A stretch of DNA of 64,000 bases from Aidingimonas halophila (lineage in GTDB: Bacteria; Pseudomonadota; Gammaproteobacteria; Pseudomonadales; Halomonadaceae). The DNA is taken from positions 1 through 64,000 of the forward strand of contig NZ_FNNI01000002.1 in assembly GCF_900106955.1 (NCBI RefSeq), written 5' to 3'. Position numbers and translations under genes: made by a program. Each line of letters opens with the position of its first letter. Positions within the stretch are counted from its first letter, which is position 1. The notes under the pieces are model-generated. The model was not told the origin of the DNA. It did no database searches and worked only from the letters and a program-made list of their open reading frames with translations. This document shows, in pieces, positions 44,653-54,918 of the stretch.

Positions 44653-44925
44653 TTATTTCAGGCGTATGCGTTTCTCCCTGTGCTTGGTGTAATTATGCGT
44701 GACAGACTAGCGCTTAAGGATTGCCAAGAAAAGGCGACTTAGGATGATGCCTTGCCTATTGAAGGCATTGCTGCCACTCGTCATGACCGTGAGGGATGTA
44801 GTGGCCCTAGTAGCGAATCGTATCGCGCCCCGACAGCTTCAGGACCTCACAACGAATCGCCACCGCGAGAGATAGGGGCGCAGGGTTGTGAAGGTCGCTC
44901 TTAGATAGCGAAGAAGATGCACATG
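44653..44925. other. Gap between the HsdR remnant and the MazG-like gene
   Basis: No supported gene. A 70-codon minus frame (44807-45019) overlaps the MazG-like gene and has no motif. Confidence 0.35.
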
Positions 44926-45285
44926 TTACTCGTCCTGATAATGCGTGTACTTTTTCGCACTTCCCTTCACTTGGTCGGCGGGATATTTGTCCGCGTTTTT
45001 CTCCATCTTCGCCCAGCATGCCGCTTCAATATCAACATCCAGCTTGCCAGCCAGCCGAATCAGGTAGAGTTGAATATCGGCAATTTCGTCACGTACTGCA
45101 GCTAATTGCTGCTCATCCAGCTCCTTGGACTGCGCCTCGGTCAGCCACTGAAAGCATTCTTGGAGCTCTGCTGCCTCCACTGTCAGCGCCATGGCCAGGT
45201 TCTTCGGCGAATGGAACTGGTCCCAGTCGCGCTCGGTGGCAAACTGGTCCATCGCGTCGTGGAGTTTCTTGAACGGGTCTGGCAT
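44926..45285 (-). CDS. MazG-like nucleotide pyrophosphohydrolase
   Basis: A 119-residue all-alpha NTP pyrophosphatase of the MazG/RS21-C6 type, which cleaves (d)NTPs or modified nucleotides to NMP and PPi. RDWDQFHSPKNLAMALTVEA followed by AELQECFQW and later VRDEIADIQLYLIRLAGKLD give the ExxE...ExxD metal-binding pattern. It lies 106 bases downstream of the nuclease-helicase-peptidase gene on the same strand, so cotranscription is possible. It could be plain house-cleaning or part of a defence pair. Confidence 0.88.
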   Translation of the reverse strand: MPDPFKKLHDAMDQFATERDWDQFHSPKNLAMALTVEAAELQECFQWLTEAQSKELDEQQLAAVRDEIADIQLYLIRLAGKLDVDIEAACWAKMEKNADKYPADQVKGSAKKYTHYQDE

Positions 45286-45391
45286 GTGGGGATCACCTGG
45301 TTCTACGGTATTGGGTTGCTGTGAGCATGCCTGCTCTGCTGCTCGCTATCCAGCGAGTATCGATACAGACGTTCATCAAACTTCCTATCCC

Positions 45392-47782
45392 TCACAGCAC
45401 GGATAGGAATTCGCCGATGACCCTCAGGTCCTCAAGCTCGTCTTCGAGCACGATGTCCTTATAGCCAAAGGCATTGGTCTGGGGCTTCAGCACGATGCGC
45501 TGGTTCACGAACTCGCCGTACTCCTCGACCTTCTCGCTCTGATACTGCTTCACCGTGAAGCTGCCGCCGTGGTCAGGGTCCTCGATGGCGCGATGCTGCA
45601 CCACAACGATCTTGCCTTGCCGTGTGCCACCTGGATTCGCACGGAACAGGCACCAGGCGCCGTTGGGGATGCGCCGATTCATCGACTCCCCCACCACCCG
45701 GCTGACGAACAGGTCGGGGCTCAATCGCATGAAGTCCGGCAGCTCGACCCAGTGCTCGGCTTCGGCGATCTGCATCTCGCTAAACTCGCCGGCGGCGATG
45801 CTCAAGTCGTACACGGGCACATGACGCTCGAACGGCGCTGCCTCATCACGCGTAACGATGGGGAGATGCAAGCCATCCAGCGTCTCGGCTTCCTCAGACA
45901 CGTCCAGTCGCTCGGTCGCTGCTTGAGCTCGAGCAAAGGCAGCGAAGTACTCGCGAGTCTCGGCATCCGGGGCATAGACGTAACAGCCCTTCTGGTCCCT
46001 CGTCATCAACGTGCGATAGGTGTTCTTGATGATCTGATCCGCCAGGGCCCGAGCACGCTCGGGCTGCTCCTTGAGCATCTTCTTGTAGCCATGCACGGAA
46101 CGATCCTGCCCTGCCCGTTCCCGCGCCTCTGTCACGACTCGGCCGTCACGAATCACGAAGTCATCCCCGATGATGACGCCAACGTAGTCGAATTCGAGCC
46201 CCTGGCAGGTATGGATGCAGCCGACCTGCTCTACTGATCCATCGGCGATGGCCCACAGCATACCGTCGTCATTAAGGTTCCACTGGGCGGCGAAGCCATG
46301 TTCGGGAAACACGATGTCCATGGCGTGTTTGTCCTTCTTGCTGGCCCAGGGCCAGCAGTAGCCCGCTACCATGCGTGCCTTGTTGGCCTTGCGATTTTTC
46401 TCGAGAATCGCCCGACGCATGGCACTCGGGTGATCGAACACCTGGAAGTCGTAGTCGATGTCCTCCAGGTCGGTGTTGGCCGTGGTGCGAATCTGAAGGG
46501 CATGATCGAGCCATGCCAAGTAACCGTCCGAGCCGTTGCAGCGAAACTGCGACGCCAGTTCAAGCTCATTCACATCGGCGCCGCACTCGGCTGCCCGCCG
46601 CCTGATCTCCTCGACCGTCCCCACGTCCTTCAGCGTCACGCGCTGCGCTTCATCGATGAAGAAGATCGAGAAGCGTGACGCTGCGATCACCTCCCTGATC
46701 TGGCTCTCGCCCAGGTTCTGGTACATGCCCGACTTCTCGTTCAGGCGGTGAGCCTCATCGACGATCAACGCATGGAAGGTATCCGGCTCGGCGTTGACGT
46801 AGCTGCCCGAGCCCTTGAACAGGTTATCGATATGGGTCTTCTTATGGGTGCCCGTCAGTTTCTTCTTGAACACTTCGCGCGGAGCCGAATTGCGTGACAC
46901 GAACTGCGTCATCATCTCGCGGTTTGTCAGCTCCACCAGCAGGTTGATGGCCACCACGGACTTGCCGGTTCCCGGCCCGCCCTTGACGATCAGGCACTGC
47001 TTGTTTCCGGTATCTGCACGGTGAGCAAGGTCAATCGCGGTTTCATAGACCAGCTTCTGCTCGTCGATCATCAGGAACTCGGCATTGCCTTGCATCATCG
47101 ATGCCAGGGCATCCGCCAGGTTCTTGCTCGGCTTGATCACACCGTGTTCGATGCGATACATGATGTCGTTGCTATCGCCGTACTTGATGTGCTGGCTCAG
47201 AAACTTCGAGAGCTTCAAGGCATCCTGCGATATGAAGACCGGCGCACGGCGTGTGTGGTGCTCGTAGAAGGGATCATTGATGGCATCGGCCTGCTTCATG
47301 TTGTGCAGGTAGGCACAGGGCACCAGACCGATCGATTCGGAACGTACCGTCTCGTTGTAATCCTCGATCAGCGCACCATAGGACCACGCCTGATACGACG
47401 GATGGTTGGTCTCGCGTACGCCACCGCCCAGCTGGGTGCGCACGATGGCGTCCTTCTTCGTCACCTCGACGGACTGCCACTGTTTCAGTTCCACGATGAC
47501 CGCCGCATCGTCCCGCTGGTGGTTCTTGCCGGTCAGGATGAAGTCAACACGGCGATTGGTCAGCGGAATATTATATTCGATGGCCACCCCCGCCGATGCA
47601 GGAATTCCCTCATCAAGCAGTACGCTCATCATGAAACGAAGGGAACTTTCCCAAGATGCCACCTCATTGCGGGGCGAATTTCGGTTCAGCTTGCGTGCCA
47701 CCTCGTTCTCGATGGCTTCGCTGATAACGTTGGCACGCACATCATTGATGAATTGCTGTTTGGTGGCATTGTAGACCAGCAT
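45392..47782 (-). CDS. Nuclease-like/DUF2075 helicase/S24 peptidase fusion protein
   Basis: A 796-residue three-part protein. Residues 1-110 have a PD-(D/E)xK pattern (D80 in RRVDFIL; E98 and K100 in AAVIVELKQW). Residues 240-610 form a DUF2075/SF1-type helicase ATPase: Walker A GGPGTGKS (268-275), DEAH (342-345), a second IDEAQ (376-380), and a C-terminal motif IHTCQGLEFDYVGVIIGDD. Residues 655-796 resemble the LexA/S24 peptidase fold, with Ser700 in VVGESMNRRIPNG and Lys745 as candidate dyad. DUF2075 proteins are known, but I cannot name a described system with this exact layout. The island setting suggests phage defence; this is inference. Confidence 0.82.
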   Translation of the reverse strand: MLVYNATKQQFINDVRANVISEAIENEVARKLNRNSPRNEVASWESSLRFMMSVLLDEGIPASAGVAIEYNIPLTNRRVDFILTGKNHQRDDAAVIVELKQWQSVEVTKKDAIVRTQLGGGVRETNHPSYQAWSYGALIEDYNETVRSESIGLVPCAYLHNMKQADAINDPFYEHHTRRAPVFISQDALKLSKFLSQHIKYGDSNDIMYRIEHGVIKPSKNLADALASMMQGNAEFLMIDEQKLVYETAIDLAHRADTGNKQCLIVKGGPGTGKSVVAINLLVELTNREMMTQFVSRNSAPREVFKKKLTGTHKKTHIDNLFKGSGSYVNAEPDTFHALIVDEAHRLNEKSGMYQNLGESQIREVIAASRFSIFFIDEAQRVTLKDVGTVEEIRRRAAECGADVNELELASQFRCNGSDGYLAWLDHALQIRTTANTDLEDIDYDFQVFDHPSAMRRAILEKNRKANKARMVAGYCWPWASKKDKHAMDIVFPEHGFAAQWNLNDDGMLWAIADGSVEQVGCIHTCQGLEFDYVGVIIGDDFVIRDGRVVTEARERAGQDRSVHGYKKMLKEQPERARALADQIIKNTYRTLMTRDQKGCYVYAPDAETREYFAAFARAQAATERLDVSEEAETLDGLHLPIVTRDEAAPFERHVPVYDLSIAAGEFSEMQIAEAEHWVELPDFMRLSPDLFVSRVVGESMNRRIPNGAWCLFRANPGGTRQGKIVVVQHRAIEDPDHGGSFTVKQYQSEKVEEYGEFVNQRIVLKPQTNAFGYKDIVLEDELEDLRVIGEFLSVL

Positions 47783-48276
47783 CTATGAAAAAATCCCTAT
47801 AAAATTCAACAGATTACTTGTCATCATGAAGGCATAATGCGTCAATTATGCACGTTATATGCTCCAACAGCATAGTGCGATGTCAACATTCAAGGAGGTC
47901 ACCCACCAGCCCGTCCAAAGCATGGTCTTATATAGAACGACAGCGGTGGCAGGATTATTGATTGGAGTGGGATGGTATTCTTCTTCGGCTCTGCGAGCCT
48001 TATCGATAAGCGTCCCGGGCCCGGGACAAAACCGAAGCATGGTGGACGTTCTATAGCCAAGTCAGACCCCATTCCGCACTGGAGTGGTCCACGCCTTCTG
48101 ACTACGCCAGGAAACGTGCGGTTTCTCGGCGCAAACATCAACAGCTAGAGCCGGATTTTTCCAATTCTGGCTGGACCTAATACGAGGACAGGGCCAGCAA
48201 CGGACATTACCAGGGAACAGCTGGATTAAATGCTGGGGGCAGGTCAGTTACATTAATAATTGGCATAACTACTCCT
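47783..48276. other. Non-coding stretch with a 16-bp perfect palindrome
   Basis: No supported gene in this 494-base gap. GTCCCGGGCCCGGGAC at 48012-48027 is a perfect palindrome of unknown meaning. Short frames on both strands lack ribosome binding sites. Confidence 0.4.
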
Positions 48277-48780
48277 TCAGACCCAATAATGTGGCCACTC
48301 TTTGGCACGGCCGATGTTGTTAATGAACAAAGCAATGACTACTAGGATGACCGATCCAGCAAATACCGGAGTGACCAGAAATCCCCAGTCATGGACGCCT
48401 GCGGTCAGTACCACCAAGGGGTTTGCGCCAGCAGGTGGATGCACTACTCGCAGGATTTGCATGAGAGCAATGGCTATACCAACACCCACCGCCATCTGCC
48501 ACATCCCGCTGCCAAATGCCGTGATAATTGCCAGGCCCACTGCAGTTGCCACGACGTGGCCACCTATTACGTTTCGCGGCTGCGCTAGAGGGGCTTGGGG
48601 AGCGGCAAACAAGAGAACGCACGTCGCCCCAAACGGAGCCATCAGCAGTGGGACGCCCGCCAATTGTGTAAGCAGGGACGCGGCACCGATCCCGGCGATC
48701 CCACCGATCAGCCCTGTTAGTATCTGGAACGTGTCAGGGCGCGCAGGAGCAATGCCTTTGCCTTTCATTTTGTGAAACAT
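48277..48780 (-). CDS. HPP-family membrane protein
   Basis: A 167-residue inner-membrane protein with four helices and the namesake motif in RVVHPPAGANPLVVL. GGIAGIGAASLLTQLAGVPL and MAPFGATCVLLFAAPQAPLA are also typical. HPP proteins have been linked to nitrite transport in plants and cyanobacteria; the bacterial role is mostly unknown. The start at 48780 has AGAGG upstream; the frame before it crosses the operator. It is divergent from a TetR gene with a palindromic operator between them, so it is probably repressed by that protein. Confidence 0.88.
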   Translation of the reverse strand: MFHKMKGKGIAPARPDTFQILTGLIGGIAGIGAASLLTQLAGVPLLMAPFGATCVLLFAAPQAPLAQPRNVIGGHVVATAVGLAIITAFGSGMWQMAVGVGIAIALMQILRVVHPPAGANPLVVLTAGVHDWGFLVTPVFAGSVILVVIALFINNIGRAKEWPHYWV

Positions 48781-48800
48781 TTTTGACCTCTGTGCTATTG

Positions 48801-48820
48801 TGTACAGACAGGTCTGTACA
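48801..48820. promoter_or_regulatory. TetR-type operator between HPP and tetR genes
   Basis: TGTACAGAC-AG-GTCTGTACA is a perfect 9-bp inverted repeat with a 2-base centre. It lies 20 bases before the HPP start and 70 before the tetR start. Its size and location fit a TetR-family operator blocking the HPP promoter. Confidence 0.75.
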
Positions 48821-48890
48821 GTAAGCAACATTCCTCAGGCCTTCAATGTCTAATTGGCTATTATTTCTCCTTAATTAATAGGTATTAGCT

Positions 48891-49475
48891 ATGAGCAAAC
48901 GCGACGACATCCTTAACACCGCTCTTCGACTCTTTAATGAACATGGCTATCACGCTGTTGGTGTGGACCGGATTCGTGACGAAGCTCAAGTTTCAAAGAT
49001 GACTCTGTATAAATATTTTTCCAACAAAGAGAATTTGGTGGAAGAGGTTCTAAAGCTGAGACACCACAAGTTCAAAGACTCTCTCGAAGCCGAGGTTTTT
49101 AAACACTCTGATCCACTTGAAAGGCTACGTGCATTTATCAACTGGCATGTCGCCTGGTTTTTCTCTCAAGATTTTCATGGCTGCATGTTTATAAAGGCCA
49201 CAGGAGAGTTCCACGACGTTGAGGACTTCCTGAATGTGTCACAGGCACACAAAGACTATGTGGCCACCTTGCTCACTGACCTCCTGCGTGGTGCGGGCGT
49301 CGAGAATCCGCAGTCCCTCTCGCAACTTTTTGTTATCACAATTGATGGCATGATTGTAAACGCCAGCATTTTTAACTCTCTTGAGCGCATCGAGTCTGCT
49401 TGGACCCAACTCTGTAAAGCGGCGTCACTTCCCAGCCTCCCGCTAAAGGCGCCATCACAGTCATTCGTTATGTGA
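48891..49475 (+). CDS. TetR-family transcriptional regulator
   Basis: A 194-residue repressor. The N-terminal helix-turn-helix reads RDDILNTALRLFNEHGYHAV, GVDRIRDEAQVSKMTLYKYF. The C-terminal ligand domain resembles the TetR_C family often found beside oxidoreductase or membrane genes (FSQDFHGCMFIKATGEFHD). It is divergent from the HPP gene and probably controls it and itself through the palindrome between them. Confidence 0.92.
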   Translation: MSKRDDILNTALRLFNEHGYHAVGVDRIRDEAQVSKMTLYKYFSNKENLVEEVLKLRHHKFKDSLEAEVFKHSDPLERLRAFINWHVAWFFSQDFHGCMFIKATGEFHDVEDFLNVSQAHKDYVATLLTDLLRGAGVENPQSLSQLFVITIDGMIVNASIFNSLERIESAWTQLCKAASLPSLPLKAPSQSFVM

Positions 49476-49618
49476 CACATAGCTGAGTTATGTAGTGGCT
49501 TAAGCAACTGAGAGATTTGGCTATTGGCTTGCATATGTTCTGGACAGGGTTGTGGGTCAGCCCCAAGCCCGATTCCTGGATAGCCACGGTTGTCAATATC
49601 AGTGAAGGCGGTCCGTAT

Positions 49619-49795
49619 TTTATCACTCAGCTTGTCCGGCTTTTGTCATTGCGCTTTCATCGATACAGAGTCAGGTTCGTGTGAGGTGTTGTTCTCCTTC
49701 GTCGTGGGGGAGTCACCAGTCCCGCTCGCCGCCTGTCCTTCAGCCGGTAGCTCTCGCCCTTGATGTTCAGTGTCGTGGAGTGGTGGAGCAGCCGA
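49619..49795 (-). pseudogene. IS21-family IstB 3'-end remnant, copy 2
   Basis: The minus strand encodes RLLHHSTTLNIKGESYRLKD, RRRAGLVT, the end of an IstB ATPase. About 150 bases match copy 1 at 37900-38048 in the same orientation, but this copy keeps some 25 bases more of the gene. No transposase remains. Confidence 0.65.
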
Positions 49796-49908
49796 AGTAT
49801 GATGTGATGAGGCTGTAAAGTGCCCCTTAGCGGTCTTGCTGCTGTTATTGTAGGACAACCCATAAATATATTTCTTCTCATTATTTAGGTCTGAGTAGAC
49901 AGCATATA

Positions 49909-50544
49909 TTAAAGTATGTAAAGAAAATTGTTAATCGCGTATACAATTAATACCCCCCCTACTACCGACCCAAGGATATTCAGTGACTTCATGGAGATTA
50001 CAGACGAAACCTTTTTCCCCAGCCATGCATATAGAAGCAAACTAAAAAAAGCCATAGCGATGTGTATTGCAATGAGCATTGATGTGCTAAATACATAATC
50101 ATGAATGCCTTCAGACGGTCTGGCAATCTTTGGCAGAAAGGAAAGATAAAAAGCAAGCGGCTTGGGATTAAAAAAAGATATAGCAAAGCCAGTAAGAAAA
50201 GGTTTGTGGAATTTTTTTAGACTTTCTGATTCATATGCCTTCTTGGATTTTCTATAAGAGAGCAGCATCTTTCCCCCCAGCAACAACATGAAGCCCAAAC
50301 TAATAACCTGCATTACAGACATAATGGAAGGAGAGACCATAAAAGATAAGTAAACAAGCATTGACGCCATTGCCGTTAACGCCAGCATGGCTATCAAAAT
50401 ACCTAGAATTATTCTACTTGATTGATTTTTTATAGAGCTCGCTGCAATTGTAAACACAATTAAGGTACTTGGACCCGGAGTTATAACCAGACCACCTATC
50501 ATTCCCGCGAAGAGAAGAATGTCAATTCCATTATAAAACATCAC
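49909..50544 (-). CDS. LysE-family amino-acid exporter
   Basis: A 211-residue inner-membrane protein with six helices and the LysE/RhtB start pattern (FAGMIGGLVITPGPSTLIVF), then SFFNPKPLAFYLSFLPKIA. It exports amino acids or related small molecules. It is markedly AT-rich against the left half of the window. Its start overlaps the stop of the truncated O-methyltransferase by four bases, so they are cotranscribed and probably arrived together. Confidence 0.88.
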   Translation of the reverse strand: MMFYNGIDILLFAGMIGGLVITPGPSTLIVFTIAASSIKNQSSRIILGILIAMLALTAMASMLVYLSFMVSPSIMSVMQVISLGFMLLLGGKMLLSYRKSKKAYESESLKKFHKPFLTGFAISFFNPKPLAFYLSFLPKIARPSEGIHDYVFSTSMLIAIHIAMAFFSLLLYAWLGKKVSSVISMKSLNILGSVVGGVLIVYAINNFLYIL

Positions 50545-51023
50545 TTCTTAACAACCACCATTTCACCTTTCCCTACATCTATAATAGTACTGTCAACGCG
50601 ACAATCATCTTCGGCTCTTTTTACCACACTTTCAATTTCGCTAAAATGACTGATGGCATTATCAGCTACTAATATGCCACCGGTAACTAGCTTAGGGACG
50701 ACTTTATCATAAACATCCATATAAGCATCACTCGTCGCATCTAAAAAACAAAATGAAATAGTGTTAAGCGACCCCAAATGGTCTCTTGCATCACCAGAAA
50801 CTAGCTCTATATAGTCTTCGCTCTTTGTTCTAGCGATAGTTTCACTTGCTAGTTTTATTTTATTTTCCAAAACCTCATAAGTCTTCAGTCTAACTGCCCG
50901 ATTTCGGCAGGCAAGTGATATCCAAAGCGAAGAATAGCCTGCACTTGTCCCTACTTCAATAAAACTACCATTAGGAGCCATATTAGCAAGTAAAGCTAGA
51001 AATCTACCTGTCTCAGGAGGCAC
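50541..51023 (-). pseudogene. O-methyltransferase lacking its N-terminus
   Basis: The 160 codons encode a class I SAM methyltransferase of the caffeoyl-CoA/family 3 type: PPETGRFLALLANMAPNGSF, IEVGTSAGYSSLWISLACRN, VSGDARDHLGSLNTISFCFL, DATSDAYMDVYDKVVPKLVT and GGILVADNAISH. Members normally have 40-60 residues before the PPETGRFL segment. Here that part is missing and the sequence upstream, in another frame, belongs to luxI. A GTG at 51023 could still start translation, so a shortened product is possible, but activity is doubtful. Confidence 0.65.
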
Positions 51024-51130
51024 CTGTCCAGCCTGTCAACAAATACTCTATATCTAAGCTCAGCAAGTTCAAAAAACGTTGCTGCATGCAGCTCACTATA
51101 TGGCGCAGTGTATATTTTTATATTAATCAT
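50996..51130 (-). pseudogene. Truncated luxI-type acyl-homoserine-lactone synthase
   Basis: From an ATG at 51130 the frame reads MINIKIYTAPYSELHAATFF then ELAELRYRVFVDRL, the N-terminus of a LuxI synthase with its conserved LRYRVF-DRL segment. In an intact gene GW and the acidic catalytic residues would come next. Here the sequence turns into CLLRQVDF and a stop, because the junction with the O-methyltransferase lies near 51025-51030. About 35 of 200 codons survive. A LuxR gene and a lux-box-like palindrome lie directly upstream. Confidence 0.75.
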
Positions 51131-51191
51131 CGGACAGCCTTATCTATTCCACCACCTCCTTTGATATTAAGAGAAGGGACTCGCTCATGGC

Positions 51192-51211
51192 AACTACTAG
51201 ACTTAGTAGGT
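51192..51211. promoter_or_regulatory. lux-box-like palindrome
   Basis: The minus strand reads ACCTACTAAG-TCTAGTAGTT, a 20-bp imperfect palindrome with 7 of 10 symmetric positions, centred about 72 bases before the luxI start. Length, ACCT end and position fit a LuxR binding site. Confidence 0.5.
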
Positions 51212-51219
51212 ATCCTAAA

Positions 51220-51942
51220 TCAAATAAGGCTTAGGGCTACTGCGCGCGCCACGGAAGCGGTTTTATTGTTAACCCCCATTTTTTTCTGTATGTTTTTCAA
51301 ATGAAAGTTAACCGTATGAATTGTGATTCCTAAGATTATTGATATTTCTGAGGCGCTCTTCCCATCGGCTGTCCACTGAAGAATCTCTTTCTCCCTTGGG
51401 CTGAGAGTGATTTCAAAATCATAAAATGGATGGACATTAATCTCACGCATCTTGTCATAACAAATATCAAGAAGGCACTTTAGCGTTAGATTTATAATTG
51501 GCTCTTCTTTTTTCGAAATATCCTCATGCTTTCTGGAAAATGACAACACCTGCAATGTATTGTCTACACCTTTTGTAGTGAACGTGGCTCCGTATTTCAG
51601 TCCCCATTCATTAGCCTCGCCAAAGAGTTGGGGGTTTTCTTTATGAACCTTCCTGTCCCATAAAATTAGCTTCTTGCGCCTGATACCTAGCTCAATTGTT
51701 GGGTCATGTGGTCCATAATTTTTGGCATGGTATCGCTTTATCCACTCGTTAGGGTAGCTGCCTAAAATATATGTCTTTGGCCTGGTGAATGGTTCTGTAG
51801 TGCGAATAGCATATGCATAATTATTAAAGCCAAGCGATGCTGCTTCTATTCCTATGAAATCAAGTATTTCATCGTGGCTCTCGCAAGCTGCTATTTTTTC
51901 ACTCATCATAACCCACCAATCTACAAAACCTCTTTGGTTATT
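51220..51942 (-). CDS. LuxR-family quorum-sensing regulator
   Basis: A 240-residue regulator. The autoinducer-binding domain has the conserved aromatic and acidic residues in PNEWIKRYHAKNYGPHDPTI and KKLILWDRK. The C-terminal GerE helix-turn-helix reads LSPREKEILQWTADGKSASE, ISIILGITIHTVNFHLKNIQ. The ATG at 51942 lies 11 bases after AAGGA; a start at 51957 touches that site and is less likely. It runs towards the truncated luxI, the usual luxR-luxI order, so it is now an orphan receptor. AT-rich like its neighbours. Confidence 0.93.
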   Translation of the reverse strand, partial: NNQRGFVDWWVMMSEKIAACESHDEILDFIGIEAASLGFNNYAYAIRTTEPFTRPKTYILGSYPNEWIKRYHAKNYGPHDPTIELGIRRKKLILWDRKVHKENPQLFGEANEWGLKYGATFTTKGVDNTLQVLSFSRKHEDISKKEEPIINLTLKCLLDICYDKMREINVHPFYDFEITLSPREKEILQWTADGKSASEISIILGITIHTVNFHLKNIQKKMGVNNKTASVARAVALSLI

Positions 51943-52235
51943 CATGAGGACTAACATCCTTTAGAGAGTTGATAACTAGCAAGGTGCGCGTCGGACTTGA
52001 TTTCCAAGTGTAGCAGTTGATGGCTGTTTTCATGTTAACTCGTAAGCAATGGGATACAGTCCTCCCCACTCTACACTGGCTTAAACATTTTAAAGCGCCT
52101 CTGCCGCTAATCCTTAATACCGGTCACGCGAGCAAACCTTTTGAATAATAAGCAGTGCACACCAGCCATGGAAGTCCCAGAACGATGAACCGTGCTGGGA
52201 TTCCCGGAGGCTCCAAACCTTGCAAAACTGGAACC
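51943..52235. other. Gap between luxR and the IS3 remnant
   Basis: No supported gene in this 293-base gap. It should hold the luxR promoter and the old left end of the IS3-type element. Confidence 0.3.
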
Positions 52236-52422
52236 ATGAGCACATCAAAACGATACTCGCTGAAGTCCGTGAGCACGCGGTTCGTATGGTTTTCGAGTAC
52301 GAGGCCGACAACTACCCCCAATGGGCAGCCATCGGTGCCATTGCCCCCAATATTGGTTTCACGCCAGAAACGTTACGGAGTTGGGTCCGGCGGCAAACCG
52401 AACTAGATACGGAGCGCCGTGA
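52236..52422 (+). pseudogene. IS3-family OrfA remnant, frameshifted and cut by IS21
   Basis: MSTSKRYS in one frame continues after a one-base loss as EVREHAVRMVFEYEADNYPQ, WAAIGAIAPNIGFTPETLRS, the N-terminal helix-turn-helix of an IS3-type OrfA. It runs directly into the left end of the IS21-family element. Confidence 0.75.
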
Positions 52423-52513
52423 TGTCACCGGACATAGGAAACTGACCCTTTTCGGACAAAATTACTGACCCACCTTTGTTTTAATAAGGGCCGACTCGAC
52501 AGGAGGGCGGCCC

Positions 52514-54288
<1,775 letters not shown>

Positions 54289-54358
54289 CGATGACCAAAC
54301 GAGGGGTGGGTCAAAAATATTGTCCGGAAAGTGGGTCAATTAATTTTGTCCGTTGACA

Positions 54359-54918
54359 ACAAGGAAGCCTTCGAATACGCTTCGATCCAGGCCGCCCTGG
54401 TGCAGAAGCAGCTTCACATCGAAGAGATCTCTGGGGTGCTGGCGATCCAGCGCGGCGCAGATCTTGCCGCCATACAGTTCCGGCAGTGACACCACCTGCA
54501 CCGCCGCAAAGCCGTAATCGTCTTCCACGGCTTCAACGACATCGCGCTCCTGAGGCGGGTGCAGGGTGCCACGCAGTACCGGCGATACCTCCACCTTCAC
54601 CTGGCTATGCCCTCAGCTCACCAGGATCCTCAGCTCATCTCGGCGATTATCCTGAAGCTCGGCGCGTACGCCTGGCAGCCGAGCACTGAAGGTCCCTGCC
54701 AGCCGCTGCAGCGCCTCGCGACAGCGTCGCAGGGCCTCGTCACGGGGCTCCAGCGGCAGGTAGGCCAGGTCGATATCGACCGAAAGGCGGGGTAATGGCT
54801 GCACGAAGAGGTTGATGGCCGTGCCACCCTTGAGGGCGAAGCACGGCTCGTCATTGAGGAATGGCAGCAGCGAGACCAGCAGCCTGACCTGTTCGTGGTA
54901 GCGAGCTTCAATCGGCAT
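54359..54918 (-). pseudogene. AbiEii toxin gene, broken by a stop codon and by IS21
   Basis: AbiEii is the nucleotidyltransferase toxin of type IV toxin-antitoxin abortive infection systems. The first part has CFALKGGTAINLFVQPLPRL then SVDIDLAYL, the GG(T)x and DxD catalytic motifs. At 54613 an in-frame TGA interrupts it; the same frame goes on with VKVEVSPVLRGTLHP and SLPELYGGKICAALDRQHPR. The 3' end is lost at the right end of the IS21 element after VFEGFLV. Both changes should inactivate the toxin. It overlaps abiEi by 11 bases. Confidence 0.88.
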
